Positions 34,706 to 45,709 of a DNA stretch of 64,000 bases are shown piece by piece (the first letter of the stretch is position 1; each line of letters begins with the position of its first letter). The stretch covers positions 19,654,001 to 19,718,000 of the forward strand of contig OZ316896.1 in assembly GCA_973895155.1 (NCBI GenBank). Direction: 5' to 3'. This DNA comes from Marsupella aquatica (lineage: Eukaryota > Marchantiophyta). The notes below the pieces were generated by a model, which did no database searches, had not been told where the DNA came from, and was given only the letters and a program-made list of their open reading frames with translations. A program made the translations under genes and the position numbers.

Positions 34706-37060
34706 TCACCACCCGACTCTCTTTTGGATCTGCTCTTTATTCTTCTTCAGTTTGTTCTTTTGCTTCATACCACCGTCTCCTCGTTTGCAGTGTTTTCTTT
34801 TCAACTGAACTGGCTGACCATCCTCCATCTCGCTTCCTGGTGTATCACATTTCTTCCTCTTCTTCTGCTTTCGCTGTTGGCTCCCTTGGCACTTTCCAGC
34901 TTGAACTTTCGGCCTCTGACTTGGGTTTCCTTGTTTTCTTTTCAACTGAACTGGCTGACCATCCTCCATCTCGCTTCCCGGTGTATCACATTTCTTCCTC
35001 TTCTTCTGCTTTCGCTGTTGGCTCCCTTGGCACTTTCCAGCTTGAACTTTCGGCCTCTGACTTGGGTTTCCTTGTTTTCTTTTCAACTGAACTGGCTGAC
35101 CATCCTCCATCTCGCTTCCCGGTGTATCACATTTCTTCCTCTTCTTCTGCTTTCCCTGTTGGCTTCCTTGGCACTTTCCAGCTTGAACTTTCGGCCTCTG
35201 ACTTAGGTTTCCTTTTGTGTCAACTAGTTTAGCAAGTACGTTGTCGTGGTGCCAGTGAGTGAGCAGGAGAGTCTTCGCTTTCAAAAACATTGTGCGCACA
35301 TCCTTAATTTTGTACGATCCCTTGGCTATATCAGACGTGGGATCAAGAGGATCCTCAACAGAAAGAAGCTCAGGATCTTTCAAATTGACCCACCCCTTAG
35401 CTTGCTTTGAGACAGTAAGGTCAGCCCTTGTAGACACCACATCTGTCCTATAGTTATGCATAGTACAGTACCGCGTAAAGAAGGAAAGCAGGAGAACTCC
35501 CAGATCATGTGCACTTCCAGTCGCTCCCAGCTTTTGAAGATGGCTCACAGCCATAGTTATCAGGCAAAAACTACCAAGTCCACCAGTCCACAATTCATTC
35601 AAATTCTGCTGTCCAAGAAAGAATTTGAGAACTAAACAAAGCGGGTGCAAAGCTTCATATTGCTGCATGAACTGGCGGATGACCGGCACACCTCTGGGGC
35701 CATTGTGCGAATCAAAGCAAATGTCACAAGCAAGGCCTGACTTAAACACGACTTTCAGAAGGGGCACCTTCGTATGGGGGATCTGTCTCAAGGATTGACA
35801 CTGCCCATTCCGTTTCAGAAGTCTGCCCAACTCTGATAGCCATGAAACTGTTGCAGATTTTTGTCCACTGCTATCCTGGTGGGACGAGATGATCGCCACG
35901 TCGATATCACTCCAAGGAAGAGCCAAACCAGTGGCTGTGGACCCAAATAAGTGGACTTCGGCTCTTGGCCAAAGCTCGTGCACCATCCGCCCCACGTACT
36001 CAAAAGCCTCTCTTCTAATCTGCTGTTGCTCTTGTGTCAGCTCAAGAGCTTTGCAGAAATTGACAATCTCCCAGTGGAGCCGAGAGAGGTTTGTGCCCAC
36101 GATTTCTTTTAAGCTGCTCCCCTGCTCATCCATTGTCTGTCCAGTCACCATCCTTTCCAAGCCATAAGGTGTTGCAACCAGACCTTTCCCCAGGAGCCCC
36201 TGTACCCTCGGCTCTGGTGACCCAATGATGTGAAAGCTTTCCTGCTCAACATACCTTCCAGAGCTATATCCTTGAGCCAACAGCAACCGTTCACAGCCAG
36301 TAGATGCCAGAACAGGTTCTCTCTCCATGACGAGGAAGCCCTGTCCCCGTAATTGGTGAACAGCGTCTCGTCCAATCGTTCCTTGCACTCTAATCTGCGA
36401 GGCAGGCCCCCCCCCCAAAATTCCATACTCTCGCGGCCGTTGTTCACCAATGACATCGTAATAATTCTCCTGAAATACCCTTCTTCCGTTGAGGTGGCTC
36501 TGGTCCACATTTGCTGAAGTGCGCCATCTCCCTGAGGCCTCCTGGCTCCTCAAATTTGATGGTGGCTCTCTTGGAATCCCTTCGTTTGTCCATTGAGCTA
36601 CAGCGCCTGCGTAATATAAGTCTCCATCAATATCTCTTCCACTCTGTTTGTCAACAGTAGCAGTTGCCATTCTCTTTTGTTTCTTGGCTTCTTTTCTCCT
36701 TTGCCTTCTTGGAATAGGCTCAACCTGCTGATGGCGAAGCGGGGGAATAGGAGTAGCTTTGAAATGATAAAATGCTTCTCCACCAACATCCATGCGGTGC
36801 TGTGGTTCCCCTGGCATTTTCGCCATCCCGGAAAACTTTTGCCATGGGTGAAAAAACTGGCCAGCTGCTTGCGGACCTGCTTGCCACCGTTGCTCATGAT
36901 GCTTCAAGACGTTCAGCACATGTACGTCGTCATCCTCCTCAATATGAAACTCTGCTTCCGCCACCGTGGAAGCTGGCAACATCTTCCGGCCCTGCTGCAC
37001 TTGGTCTTCTTCTTCATCTTCGGAGGGAAGTGACGCAAACCAATTAACGGGAACCGCCAT
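34706..37060 (-). CDS. TRF4/5-type non-canonical poly(A) RNA polymerase, 784 aa, single exon
   Basis: Nucleotidyltransferases of this type add short A-tails that send nuclear RNAs to the exosome (TRAMP-like complexes). The catalytic signature is HLFGSTATGLALPWSDIDVA: Gly-Ser at 373-374 and metal-binding Asp at 385 and 387, with a third Asp at about 446 (CDICFD). A helical central domain follows, and the PAP-associated region includes EDPLDPTSDIAKGSYKI near 569-585. Residues 1-330 are a poorly conserved extension with an acidic start and a basic patch (RRQRRKEAKKQKR, 118-130). Residues 617-757 are three tandem 47-residue copies rich in Lys/Arg/Gln, which could act as nuclear targeting or RNA-binding tail. 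The gene is intronless over 2.3 kb, unlike its neighbours. The distal stop after a Lys-rich end looks genuine. Confidence 0.9.
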   Translation of the reverse strand: MAVPVNWFASLPSEDEEEDQVQQGRKMLPASTVAEAEFHIEEDDDVHVLNVLKHHEQRWQAGPQAAGQFFHPWQKFSGMAKMPGEPQHRMDVGGEAFYHFKATPIPPLRHQQVEPIPRRQRRKEAKKQKRMATATVDKQSGRDIDGDLYYAGAVAQWTNEGIPREPPSNLRSQEASGRWRTSANVDQSHLNGRRVFQENYYDVIGEQRPREYGILGGGPASQIRVQGTIGRDAVHQLRGQGFLVMEREPVLASTGCERLLLAQGYSSGRYVEQESFHIIGSPEPRVQGLLGKGLVATPYGLERMVTGQTMDEQGSSLKEIVGTNLSRLHWEIVNFCKALELTQEQQQIRREAFEYVGRMVHELWPRAEVHLFGSTATGLALPWSDIDVAIISSHQDSSGQKSATVSWLSELGRLLKRNGQCQSLRQIPHTKVPLLKVVFKSGLACDICFDSHNGPRGVPVIRQFMQQYEALHPLCLVLKFFLGQQNLNELWTGGLGSFCLITMAVSHLQKLGATGSAHDLGVLLLSFFTRYCTMHNYRTDVVSTRADLTVSKQAKGWVNLKDPELLSVEDPLDPTSDIAKGSYKIKDVRTMFLKAKTLLLTHWHHDNVLAKLVDTKGNLSQRPKVQAGKCQGSQQGKQKKRKKCDTPGSEMEDGQPVQLKRKQGNPSQRPKVQAGKCQGSQQRKQKKRKKCDTPGSEMEDGQPVQLKRKQGNPSQRPKVQAGKCQGSQQRKQKKRKKCDTPGSEMEDGQPVQLKRKHCKRGDGGMKQKNKLKKNKEQIQKRVGW
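34790..35212 (-). repeat. 141-bp in-frame triplication in the poly(A) polymerase tail
   Basis: Three head-to-tail 141-bp units encode 47 residues each (QRPKVQAGKCQGSQQ, KQKKRKKCDTPGSEMEDGQP, VQLKRK). Copies two and three are almost identical; the first has a few changes (GNLS for GNPS, GKQ for RKQ). Because 141 is divisible by three, the antisense frames also stay open across the array, giving spurious plus-strand frames of 175-205 codons. Confidence 0.95.
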
Positions 37061-37235
37061 GGCTCCTTTCAGCTAGGCGGGTAGCTCCCTCTTCTATTAC
37101 CACATCGGTGCAGGCGCATGATCGCAGGTCAATGCCTTACAGAAGAATCTGAATAAACCATCCGAAACTTATGATCATTGTCTGGAAGCTTCCATACAAG
37201 CAGACGACTGAAAGGATATATGTTTGGTGTTCCTA

Positions 37236-37967
37236 TATAGGACGGAGAATCAGGACGCCATTGACACTGCCATCGTAGGCATGTTGGGAGATCCTAAAGC
37301 AGTCCGTGCAGGCATTCAGGAAGTTCACTTCCTGCCTTTCAATCCCGTCGACAAGCGCACGGCCATTACTTTCATCGATGAAGAAGGGAACCTCCGATCG
37401 CTCGCCGTTGCCAGACAGCAAGTGCTGGAGAAAAGCAGGGACAGTGAAGGGGGCCCTTGGGAGTTTCTCGGATTGTTACCGCTCTTTGACCCTCCTCGTC
37501 ACGACAGTGCTGAAACTATTCGTGAGGCTCTCAAGCTGGGAGTCAATGTGAAGATGATCACGGGTGATCAGGTGGCTATTGCCAAAGAAACTGGCCGAAG
37601 ACTCGGCATGGGATCGAACATGTATCCGTCTGCATCTTTGCTTGGAAAGAGCAAGGACGAATCCATAGCAGGGCTAGACATCGATGAGCTAATCTTCAAG
37701 GCGGACGGTTTCGCAGGAGTGTTCCCGGAGCACAAGTACGAAATTGTCAAGCGACTTCAAGGTCAGAAGCACATCTGCGGAATGACGGGAGATGGTGTGA
37801 ACGATGCACCAGCTTTGAAGAAAGCAGACATTGGCATTGCTGTCTCTGATGCAACTGATGCAACTCGTGGTGCGTCCGATATTGTGCTGGCAGAGCCTGG
37901 TCTCAGCGTCATTATTCTAAGATTCTCCATGAAACATACGAGCATGAATGAAAGAGACCTCATTTAG
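37236..37967 (+). pseudogene. Plasma-membrane H+-ATPase (P3A) fragment with internal deletion
   Basis: Similarity to plant plasma-membrane proton pumps starts at [19 protein letters not shown] and runs through [30 protein letters not shown], the MITGDQ and [21 protein letters not shown] hinge motifs to EPGLSVII. The family sequence then stops and is replaced by about 16 unrelated residues and a TAG. Between TFIDEEGN and LRSLAVARQ about 37 residues are missing in frame, including the conserved KGAPEQ nucleotide-binding motif. The N-terminal half with the DKTGT phosphorylation site and the transmembrane segments is absent. No ion transport can be expected. A splice-acceptor-like TATATAG just before the similarity hints that it derives from genomic DNA rather than cDNA, but this is weak. 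Confidence 0.88.
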
Positions 37968-38546
37968 GTACATGAATGAGTTAAGCAAGCACTTGTTCGA
38001 GTTCATCATTGGTTACAACGACGCTCGTGAGGCACCTCGTTCACCCAAAGAAGAACCCCAACCAACTCTCGTCTTCACGATCCCGACAGACATCTTAGAA
38101 TGTTCATGAATTTTGTACCGTTTCCAAAAATTATACTTAAGAACAACTACCCTGATAGAAAAGGCACAACCTCGATGGTGAGACCCAATGCAGGTAGGCC
38201 AAGACAAGCGACAGTATTGCAAATTAACACACAATTTCGAAGCAAATCCAATCTCCACATACCTAGGACACAGCCATCCCGAGATTCCGTAGGGACTACA
38301 GCTCAAGCTTAGCGCACCTTTGCGCAATATCAAACCCTAATCCCTAGAAGCCAGGAATTCTCCACGCACAAATTGATCTCCTCTGCCGAAAATCCCTTCC
38401 TTGCAAGCGCAGCAGCTCACAAGGGCTCACACAACTGACAGCTCCTGTAGAAACTGCAAAACAATGACAGGTTCTTCCTTCCATCGATTTCAAAGAGTCC
38501 GTGCATAGCTCCCGCAGCAAGTTGTGGCCATCTCGGTAAACCGCAA
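37968..38546. other. Intergenic, nothing recognised
   Basis: Plus-strand codons after the H+-ATPase stop stay open in another frame for about 40 codons (FEFIIGYNDAREAP) but match no family known to me. No repeat or RNA gene was seen. Confidence 0.35.
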
Positions 38547-38935
38547 TCTCATGTCCAAAGATCTCAGTATATACAGCTTAGGGCGATTCCGCGAGAATTG
38601 TACAAACCAGTACCTACTCCCGTCCACAGAATAATCTCGCAACAGGCCGGGGCAATCTTATGTCCAAATTCTTCGCGTGGGACTTGGGAGGAGTCAAGGA
38701 TGACGATCCGTTACGCCGCTAACCTCCTATCCTTCAGTGCGAAACGCTTCCAACCTTCGAGAAGCAATGGAGGAGAACTCCGTGTCGAGTTTATTGTAAA
38801 ATCAGCTATTCCGCCGAAACTGTACAAAGCTAGACGATCTCCCAAGAGGTCAGGGCAATCTCGTGTCCAAAGATCTCTGTGCAGAATGCAAAATCAGCGA
38901 TTCCTCGGAAATTGTACAAAGGTAGACGTGAGTAC
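38547..38935. repeat. Degenerate repeat with CAATCTCRTGTCCAAAGATCTC words
   Basis: CAATCTCATGTCCAAAGATC (about 38547), CAATCTTATGTCCAAATTC (about 38652) and CAATCTCGTGTCCAAAGATC (about 38859) are accompanied by GATTCCGCGRGAATTGTACAAA-like blocks at about 38585, 38806 and 38908. Spacing is irregular, so this is an old, rearranged tandem repeat. Confidence 0.5.
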
Positions 38936-39097
38936 CCTTATTATGAGTGATCCAGACCCCATTGATAACCCCCTTAGTCCCCCAAACTACACAATATTAG
39001 TAACGTGCCCCAAACAAAATTAATTATGAAATCTTTTTCCATTTTGGATTCGGGTTAGTATTAACTCATGTATAGGTTCCCATTATGAAGTGGCCAG

Positions 39098-39265
39098 TTG
39101 CTACTGGGTAACTTAAACCCACTGCCCCCTCTTCTTTGGTCTCAAATGGCAATGAGAACCCTTATATGAGTTAATATTAACCTGCTACTGGGTAACCTAA
39201 ACCCAATGCCCCCTCTTCTTTGGTCTCACATGGCAATGAGAACCCTTATATTAGTTAATACCAGC
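39098..39265. repeat. 84-bp tandem duplication
   Basis: CTACTGGGTAACYTAAACCC followed by CCCCCTCTTCTTTGGTCTCA and GGCAATGAGAACCCTTATAT occurs at 39101 and again at 39185, exactly 84 bp apart, with few differences. Confidence 0.85.
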
Positions 39266-39653
39266 CCAAATATGAAATGGGGGACAGGTTGATGATTAGT
39301 GGTTTCTTTGGAGGGAGGGGGGTGCGCAAGTTAGTAATATTGGGTACTTTGGGGTATAGATTACTTGATAAAAAGTTATCAGCCTTAATTAAATAAACTA
39401 ACTTACCCAAAATCTCATGAGGTACATCTACGAACCCCTTTCATTTTGGGGTCTATGGAGTAAATTTCTCTACTCAAATAATAACAACCTCAAATCTTAT
39501 CCAAGAGACATACTTGATGGACTCCAAAATTGAAACATGTTAATAAACAGACCCCATAAGGCCACATGAGGGTTTGGGTAACTATGTTGATTTAAGGTAG
39601 GGGTCAACTGTCCGGGTCACTCATGAGGTCTATCAAGTAACACTCTTCATTTT

Positions 39654-39688
39654 GGGGGGGGGGGGGGGGGTTAGGGTTTAGGGTTTAG
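39654..39688 (+). repeat. 17-nt G-run followed by telomere-like TTTAGGG sequence
   Basis: An uninterrupted run of 17 G (39654-39670) is followed by TTAGGGTTTAGGGTTTAG, about two and a half copies of the plant telomere repeat. Confidence 0.8.
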
Positions 39689-40419
39689 TATATCTCTCAT
39701 ATGCTTTTGGAGATAGAAATGCTATCCTACGGGTAGTGTTGCTGACACTACTGAGTAAACATGTGCAAGTCAATTGTAGTCCCTTATAGCTAAACTAGTC
39801 CCCACAAATCCAACCAAACCCATCACAACTGTATTAAAGTTCACATTCAATTGTATTGTAGCATGATTTTTACAAATCATACCATTTGTTTTCTATCCTA
39901 ACACAATTAGTTAGTGGACCCCTTGGCTAATTGATAGCATGGTTATCATAAGCAGTTGTCAAAATCAGGCCTTTTCGCTACATGCTACCAAATTCACAAG
40001 TTACGAGAGTCAGAATTCAATCTGTGACAAGTTTATTTGTAATTAGATGAATGTCTGATCAAATGAATTGTATCAGTTCGTTCAGTGTTCAAGTTCGGAC
40101 CATGGCTAGCAATTTACCTTAATTGCAAAGGATTGGAAATCTTACTCCAAGTGCCAATTACACTTTAACAAGTAAATTATCAAGTTAGTTATTAGTCATT
40201 ATTTATTATATAAAAAATATTTTTTATAAATTTTTGAATTTAAATTTTAAAATTAGAAATGTAAATAAAATGGTTACATAATGATAGTTTTAACTGTCTT
40301 GCTCTTTGCATTTCCAATGTTTTTACTTTTCTTTTTACGATATGGCGTCCCAAAATTTACACCCAAATTGACACAAATACAAATAAAAATTATAAATTTG
40401 ATTTACAAAATAAACGAGT

Positions 40420-40516
40420 CTTGTTTGTTGCAATTATTGTTGACATTGCAATTATTGTTGACACTATGATGCCAATTATTGTTGACGTTGCAATTATTGT
40501 TGACGCTATGATGCCA
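40420..40516. repeat. Two-level minisatellite with ATTATTGTTGAC
   Basis: The word GCAATTATTGTTGAC or CCAATTATTGTTGAC occurs four times within 80 bp. A longer unit of about 53 bp (ending CTATGATGCCA) occurs twice. The flanking 40190-40400 segment is extremely AT-rich. Confidence 0.75.
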
Positions 40517-41523
40517 GGAATTGGAAGGAACCTCTAGTGGGTCAGTAAATATAATAGATGTATCACAGTTGGATTTTACCATGCAAAATGTCAGTTGTCT
40601 GACTGCACTATGGTAAGCTCTTGGAGGGTGTGGACCACTGCCCTTTCCTTTTCACTTATCAATTGGATGAGAGACGGGTTAAGTGATTAAATGAGTATGG
40701 GCAAATAAATAATGGTTGGATGAGGAAAATACTAATCTATTGTTAACCCATGATGTGATTAAAGGAGTATGGAGGAAATAAAATGAGTGGAATAATAAGG
40801 GAGAGACTAAGATGCTATGAACTAACCCAAAACATGTTACAAGAGTACAGGTAAATTAATACTAACTGGATAAGGGCGAGACTACAGTCTAATGTGCATA
40901 AGTGCATGTTGGACATGTAGTCCCCTCCTATCATAGCAGTTTTCTTTGTAAATGGACCAAAAACTAGACGTCAAGACAATTCTTGGCAGTGGACATGCAT
41001 GGTCGATAAAACATGCAGCGCAAGGATATTATCCTGTTTCGCATCGAAGGGTGGACTTAATTCATGAACACGGTCAGGAAGCTGGCCCGGCTGAATCACT
41101 AGAATGTCCTAATTTTTTGATAACTGAAAATTTTCCATTGGTTTGATAGACTGTTACTTAATCAGTTGCCAGTGATATCAACCATTTCCGTGGTCGGTGT
41201 AGAATTAGGTTGATTGCACTGAAGATAATTGCATCCTTCCGAGTAAGTATCAAGAAGACAGAGACACGATTCAGTTCCTTGTCGCCCACTTTGACCATAG
41301 CACAAGTTATGAGGAGATTAATTCTCCGTTACTGACAAAAAGAATTGACACATTTCAGGAATCAAAGAATGTATCGTTAATTTGAATAGACGCAAAAAAT
41401 TGTCTAAAAACTTTTGAAACTTTTGAAGTCAAGGAGATGTCTCCAACACATTAGTGTCACGAACGCCTAACTTCTGACAATCTGAACCCGTTCCGCAAAT
41501 GTATGATCCGATAAAACCCAAGG
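40517..41523. other. Intergenic, nothing recognised
   Basis: No gene, RNA gene or repeat structure was recognised. The last few hundred bases before 41524 should contain the BTB gene 3' region. Confidence 0.4.
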
Positions 41524-42903
41524 CTAATAATATAGGTCTTTAACGTCAATGATTACCTCATCGAAATGGTTTTTGACATATTTGAATGCCTCGTTTTGGA
41601 GTCGTTTAGCCCCAAACTTGTTGGCTAGTGTCAACATTTTTAGCAGATTGTCTTTATCGAGTTTTGCAGACAGATGCTCCTCGCATATTTCCTGAAGGAA
41701 AGGAATGGCATACTTGTGTGCGACTGCCAGGACGTCTTCAGCACTGACTTCTTGGGTGAAGTCTATTTCAGCATGGTAGCAAAACCGGATAACAGCACGA
41801 ATGACTGGGAAGGTTGCATCGTCAATCCGCACCACTCCTGTCTCGCCTTCCAGCATCTCACTTTCAAACATCTTGCTGACGACAGACGATCTGTTTGCCT
41901 GCGTAACGTTCCAACGGGCGAAGTTAAGACTGACCACGCGAGACCGAACTGGTTCCTGATCCCAAAACTTCCAAATGGGAAAGCTCATGAAATTTTGGAA
42001 TCCAAGCTTAGATCGGCCACGAAATCTGCCTTGTCAACTTAGAAGATTTCAAACATGACCAAATATAAATGAACTCAAATCCACCATCCAGAAGAAATCG
42101 ATAGTATCGACGTAGTCTAAGCTTCTGCTCGCATTGTTTTTTCTGAATACATTAGGTCGTCATTCAAGCTCGTCTCGTGGTGAGAATTTGACCTAACCCA
42201 TGCAAGCTACAAGTACTGACCGTTCTTGGTTCAAACCAGCCTTTATATCTTGTGCCCACTTGGTCGAAATCCAAACTCTTATACATAGCTCTATAACATG
42301 CAGCCCTTGAGATTGAGACAGGGAAGGAAAAGCACGACTAGAACCGGGACTGAACAGACGAAATTCCATTCAGGCAGACCATTGCTGAATATTAGACTTA
42401 GTCACCAAAACAATCCTGTGCGCGTGTAGAGGCTGGTCTTGTTCAGCTTGGACATAGATCACCACATCTGTCTTCGGAATTCCCTTTGCCTGCTCAGTGT
42501 CGAATTGGAGGCGTAGAAAGGCCAGCCTGGACTGTGACTCGTTTTGCTCTGCTTTCCTGTTGGCCAATGTTGTCTTCAGTTGGTCCAGCTCCACATTTGT
42601 ACAGGCCAACGTTGCTCGAAGTTGGTTGAGCTCAGTCCCTCTCGAGTCAAACTTTCTTCCAAGTTCATTAAGCTCAGAATCGAGCCGTGTCGCCCGATCG
42701 ATCAACCCCTGAGTGCGCCATTCGCAGTTCGAGGTACATCGACCCCGCAGCGGCCTTGTCTTCATCAGCATTTTCAAGTACTGACTTGGAGCTCGGATAT
42801 TACAGCGTCCAGTGTATGAGTATGAGACGGTGAAGTCCTCTTGCTTTTCTACCAATGATTGCAGCAACAACAATCTATACACAGCGTGGGACCAGCTGGC
42901 CAC
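41524..42903 (-). CDS. Coiled-coil BTB/POZ protein, 290 aa, two exons
   Basis: BTB proteins are usually substrate adaptors of CUL3 ubiquitin ligases or dimerising scaffolds. Exons: 42903-42406 and 41898-41524, intron 42405-41899 with GT...CAG ends; the join HAHRIVL with ANRSSVV regenerates a textbook BTB motif. Residues about 65-140 are a coiled coil with heptad Leu (LDSELNELGRKF, ELNQLRATLA, ELDQLKTTLAN). The BTB fold spans about 144-250: DVVIYV, the HRIVL strand, MFESEMLEG, VIRAVIRFCYHAEID, VLAVAHKYAIPFLQ. A short helical tail follows and the protein ends without a MATH, NPH3, ankyrin or kelch domain. The start at 42903 is the first Met; its N-terminal 60 residues show no domain, so an upstream exon cannot be excluded. 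Confidence 0.85.
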
Positions 42904-43600
42904 GTATGCGACCGAATTTCTCTCTCCTCCGAGGTTCGATTCGTGCGCTTTGATGGATTGACCACAATCGACGCCTGCTCAGTTGAACGCGCAATAAGTC
43001 ATTATCATGTATCGAATGCTGGAGAGCTTCACAATCAGATACTTCGCTCTCGGCATAACACCATTTCAATTGCTTTCTCGGGTATGACGGAGGAGACAAC
43101 GAGAAACTATAAAACTCTAAATGGATTAATGAGTATACCAACACACAAATGGACCAATATAGGGAAAGGGATTAATGAGAGGGACTGGAGACAGCTGCTT
43201 GCATAGTGTAAATACGAACACAAACGAACATTCGAGGTCCAGTAGGATTTACTAAGCTTATGATTTGACGCAGCCGCAATTATTGTGCTAAAGTTGCAAC
43301 GTACAAGAATTGAAGACGTGGAGTTAACGCATTTGGGTCTCGAAGAACGAACTAAACTTATGAGGCTGCCGCAGCCGCAAGTGTTAACTAAATTGGAGCA
43401 ATTTTGGGGAAAGTTGCGACGTACATTAGTACATTAACAAGTATTTAACAATATGTAGACTCATTCGAGCTAAGCCATTTGCTCGTCTAGTTTATTTTAA
43501 ATAGTTCCAACGTTTGTATTCACGGATGGACCAAGTAAGGGTCGACTGTCACTCACAAGTGATCGTTTTATATTAGTAATTAAAATTAAATTATAGTAAT
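42904..43600. repeat. Intergenic with an imperfect direct repeat
   Basis: Two related segments near 43245-43310 and 43345-43425 share CTAARCTTATGA, CGCAGCCGCAA and AAAGTTGCRACGTACA. No gene was recognised. Confidence 0.5.
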
Positions 43601-43920
43601 GCCATTTTTTACAGGGCATTGTGGGATATAATCCCTAGGAAAGGTTACTAGGCATTGTGGGATATAATACCTAGAAAAACGAGAGCTTTTGCACAAGTTT
43701 GAGGATTTAGTATTTGTCCATAATGTTTTGAAAACAGGATTTCAAAAAACTGAAAGACTTGAGAGAGACCTTTATTAATTTTAGCAAAAGTAGAAGGAGG
43801 ATCTTCCTAAAGGATTCATCCAAATATTGACCCGATAGACTTTAATTAATTCCAGTAATTTAAGTAGAGGGAGAATCTTCTTAAAGGGATGATCCAAATA
43901 TTGACCGGGCATTCTTTTCC
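43601..43920. repeat. Two short direct duplications
   Basis: GGCATTGTGGGATATAAT followed by CCTAG occurs at about 43616 and 43654. Downstream, CCTTTATTAATTTTAGCAAAAG with ATCTTCCTAAAGGATTCATC and CAAATATTGACC recurs about 75 bp later in altered form (43840-43905). Confidence 0.65.
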
Positions 43921-44744
43921 AAGAAAAATGCACTGAAAAATACATATGAAAACAGTCTCGAAGGGCATTAAGTATGCAAACCGGGTTACCACCTTGCACA
44001 GGATGGAGAGTAATTAATCCAAGTGTTGTGTTGCAGTTCTTCTATTGGGCTGCTACGTGGCCTCCATGAATTCTTCCCATCCACGGTATGCTCCAAGAAG
44101 AAGGGATCATTTGGAGATTCAATCCTCTCATAGAAGTGGGCATAGCCGGAGGCTCTCATTTGGATAAATCATTGAGATTTCTTTTAAAGGTTTCCTTTCC
44201 TAACGAACAACCTCCTGAATTGTTAGCATGGCCATTCTTGGTATGCCAAACTTTTTTTTTGGGTTGGCTTCCTTAAAGGAGATAAGTTGTTTGACTGAGG
44301 AAGTATAGGTATTATATGTGGCAAAGCAGGAGGCTGATTATTTGGTAGAAGAGCTTAGTTTGTCTGCAGCTTTCTACCCGGTTAATATGATTCCAACCTT
44401 ATGCCTGGGCCATCATAACCCTTACACTAGACATGCAGTCCTGAAATGCTTTCCATTTCACTGAATTGTTATCAGTTTTTACTAAGACAATCCGACAAAG
44501 GCTGAGTGAAAGGGGTACCACGTACACCTGCCCCTTTAAGCGCTATGGACTACCCGTAGCTACCTTTTAGAGTAACTTTTTGCTGAAGTCGTGGAGCAAA
44601 TTGACATGGTAGAGGAGAAGTGAGTGGAATGTGACAAAAGGGGGAAATTTTGGACACTTTGCCCTGGCTTATAGATGGCCAGTGGTGGCTTAAACTTCCA
44701 AAGTTGTGGATTGAAAACAATAAGAATGGTTGGGTGTAGTGCTT
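43921..44744. other. Intergenic, nothing recognised
   Basis: No gene, RNA gene or clear repeat was recognised in this stretch. Confidence 0.4.
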
Positions 44745-44882
44745 AAGTGATATGGTTTGCTGGGGCCCTGCCACCCACACAGTGTTTTCCCATTGGAACC
44801 ACTGGTGTAGGGTTAAGTGATATGGTTTTCTGGGACCCTGCCACCACCCACACAGTGCTTAAATTCCCATTTGAACCAGCCA
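44745..44882. repeat. ~70-bp direct duplication
   Basis: TTAAGTGATATGGTTT, CTGGGRCCCTGCCACC and CACACAGTG are present twice in the same order, beginning at about 44745 and 44814. Confidence 0.75.
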
Positions 44883-45709
44883 ATGTTCTTCCCTGCAGAC
44901 AGATATCAGGGCAGAAGGTGAGATAGTTCCACCAATTTACCAGCTTTGAAATGATATGTTTCTGTTGTTCAGCATGAATGTTTACATCTTTTTCACTTGG
45001 TATCTTAAAGTCCTCCCCGGATTTTTCATTTGTAGTTTGCAACCCAGCTACTGTCAGTATTAGCTCAGGGGAGATGTGTGAATGCCCCCAAAAGTTTTCA
45101 GCCAGCAAACAATCCAAAAATTAGAATATAGGAGTCAGGTTCCAAGCACCCTAAAACCCTTAGTTTCATCTCAACTACCCAGTGAGAAATTTTCTTGCGC
45201 AAGCCTGCCTTGGGACAATGGGGGGTTTCAAAACTCTAAACTAGATAAACTATTAGGGTAGGTTAAAGTTACTGACAAAAATAGTTATGTACTACCAAAT
45301 TTGTAATCCATAATTTCTTGCTGTGATGAATGATCATATGCCATGACCATAAGTCACTCTAGAGACTAGTGAAAAAATAATATCAAGTAACTTTTCTGAG
45401 ATTTTCTAGATTGTCACTGTTCTTTGTCCAAATACATGCTTTGCCACTCTTCTTATTTCAATTATGCTTTTGTCAGTTTTTCCACTACTAGTTAAGCAAA
45501 TTAACTCTACTTCACTCAAAACAAGTTACAGTGAACATCCAACCAGGTTTCACTATCAAATGGTCACTCATCTGATAGTAAAACTTTTACACTACCCGTG
45601 TGAAGAAAGTTATGACTAAGTATATGTCCTTATGGGCAAAAAGCCCCCAAAGCCATCACTTCCCTGCAAACAATTATGACTATTTCTGTATGGCCAGCCA
45701 TCACTTCTC

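Noticed and set aside
34615-35232. Plus-strand frames of 175-205 codons with a repeated hydrophobic sequence
   Set aside because: They are antisense to the 141-bp triplication in the poly(A) polymerase tail. A repeat length divisible by three keeps every frame free of stops.
41674-42042. 122-codon plus-strand frame
   Set aside because: It is antisense to the BTB exon.
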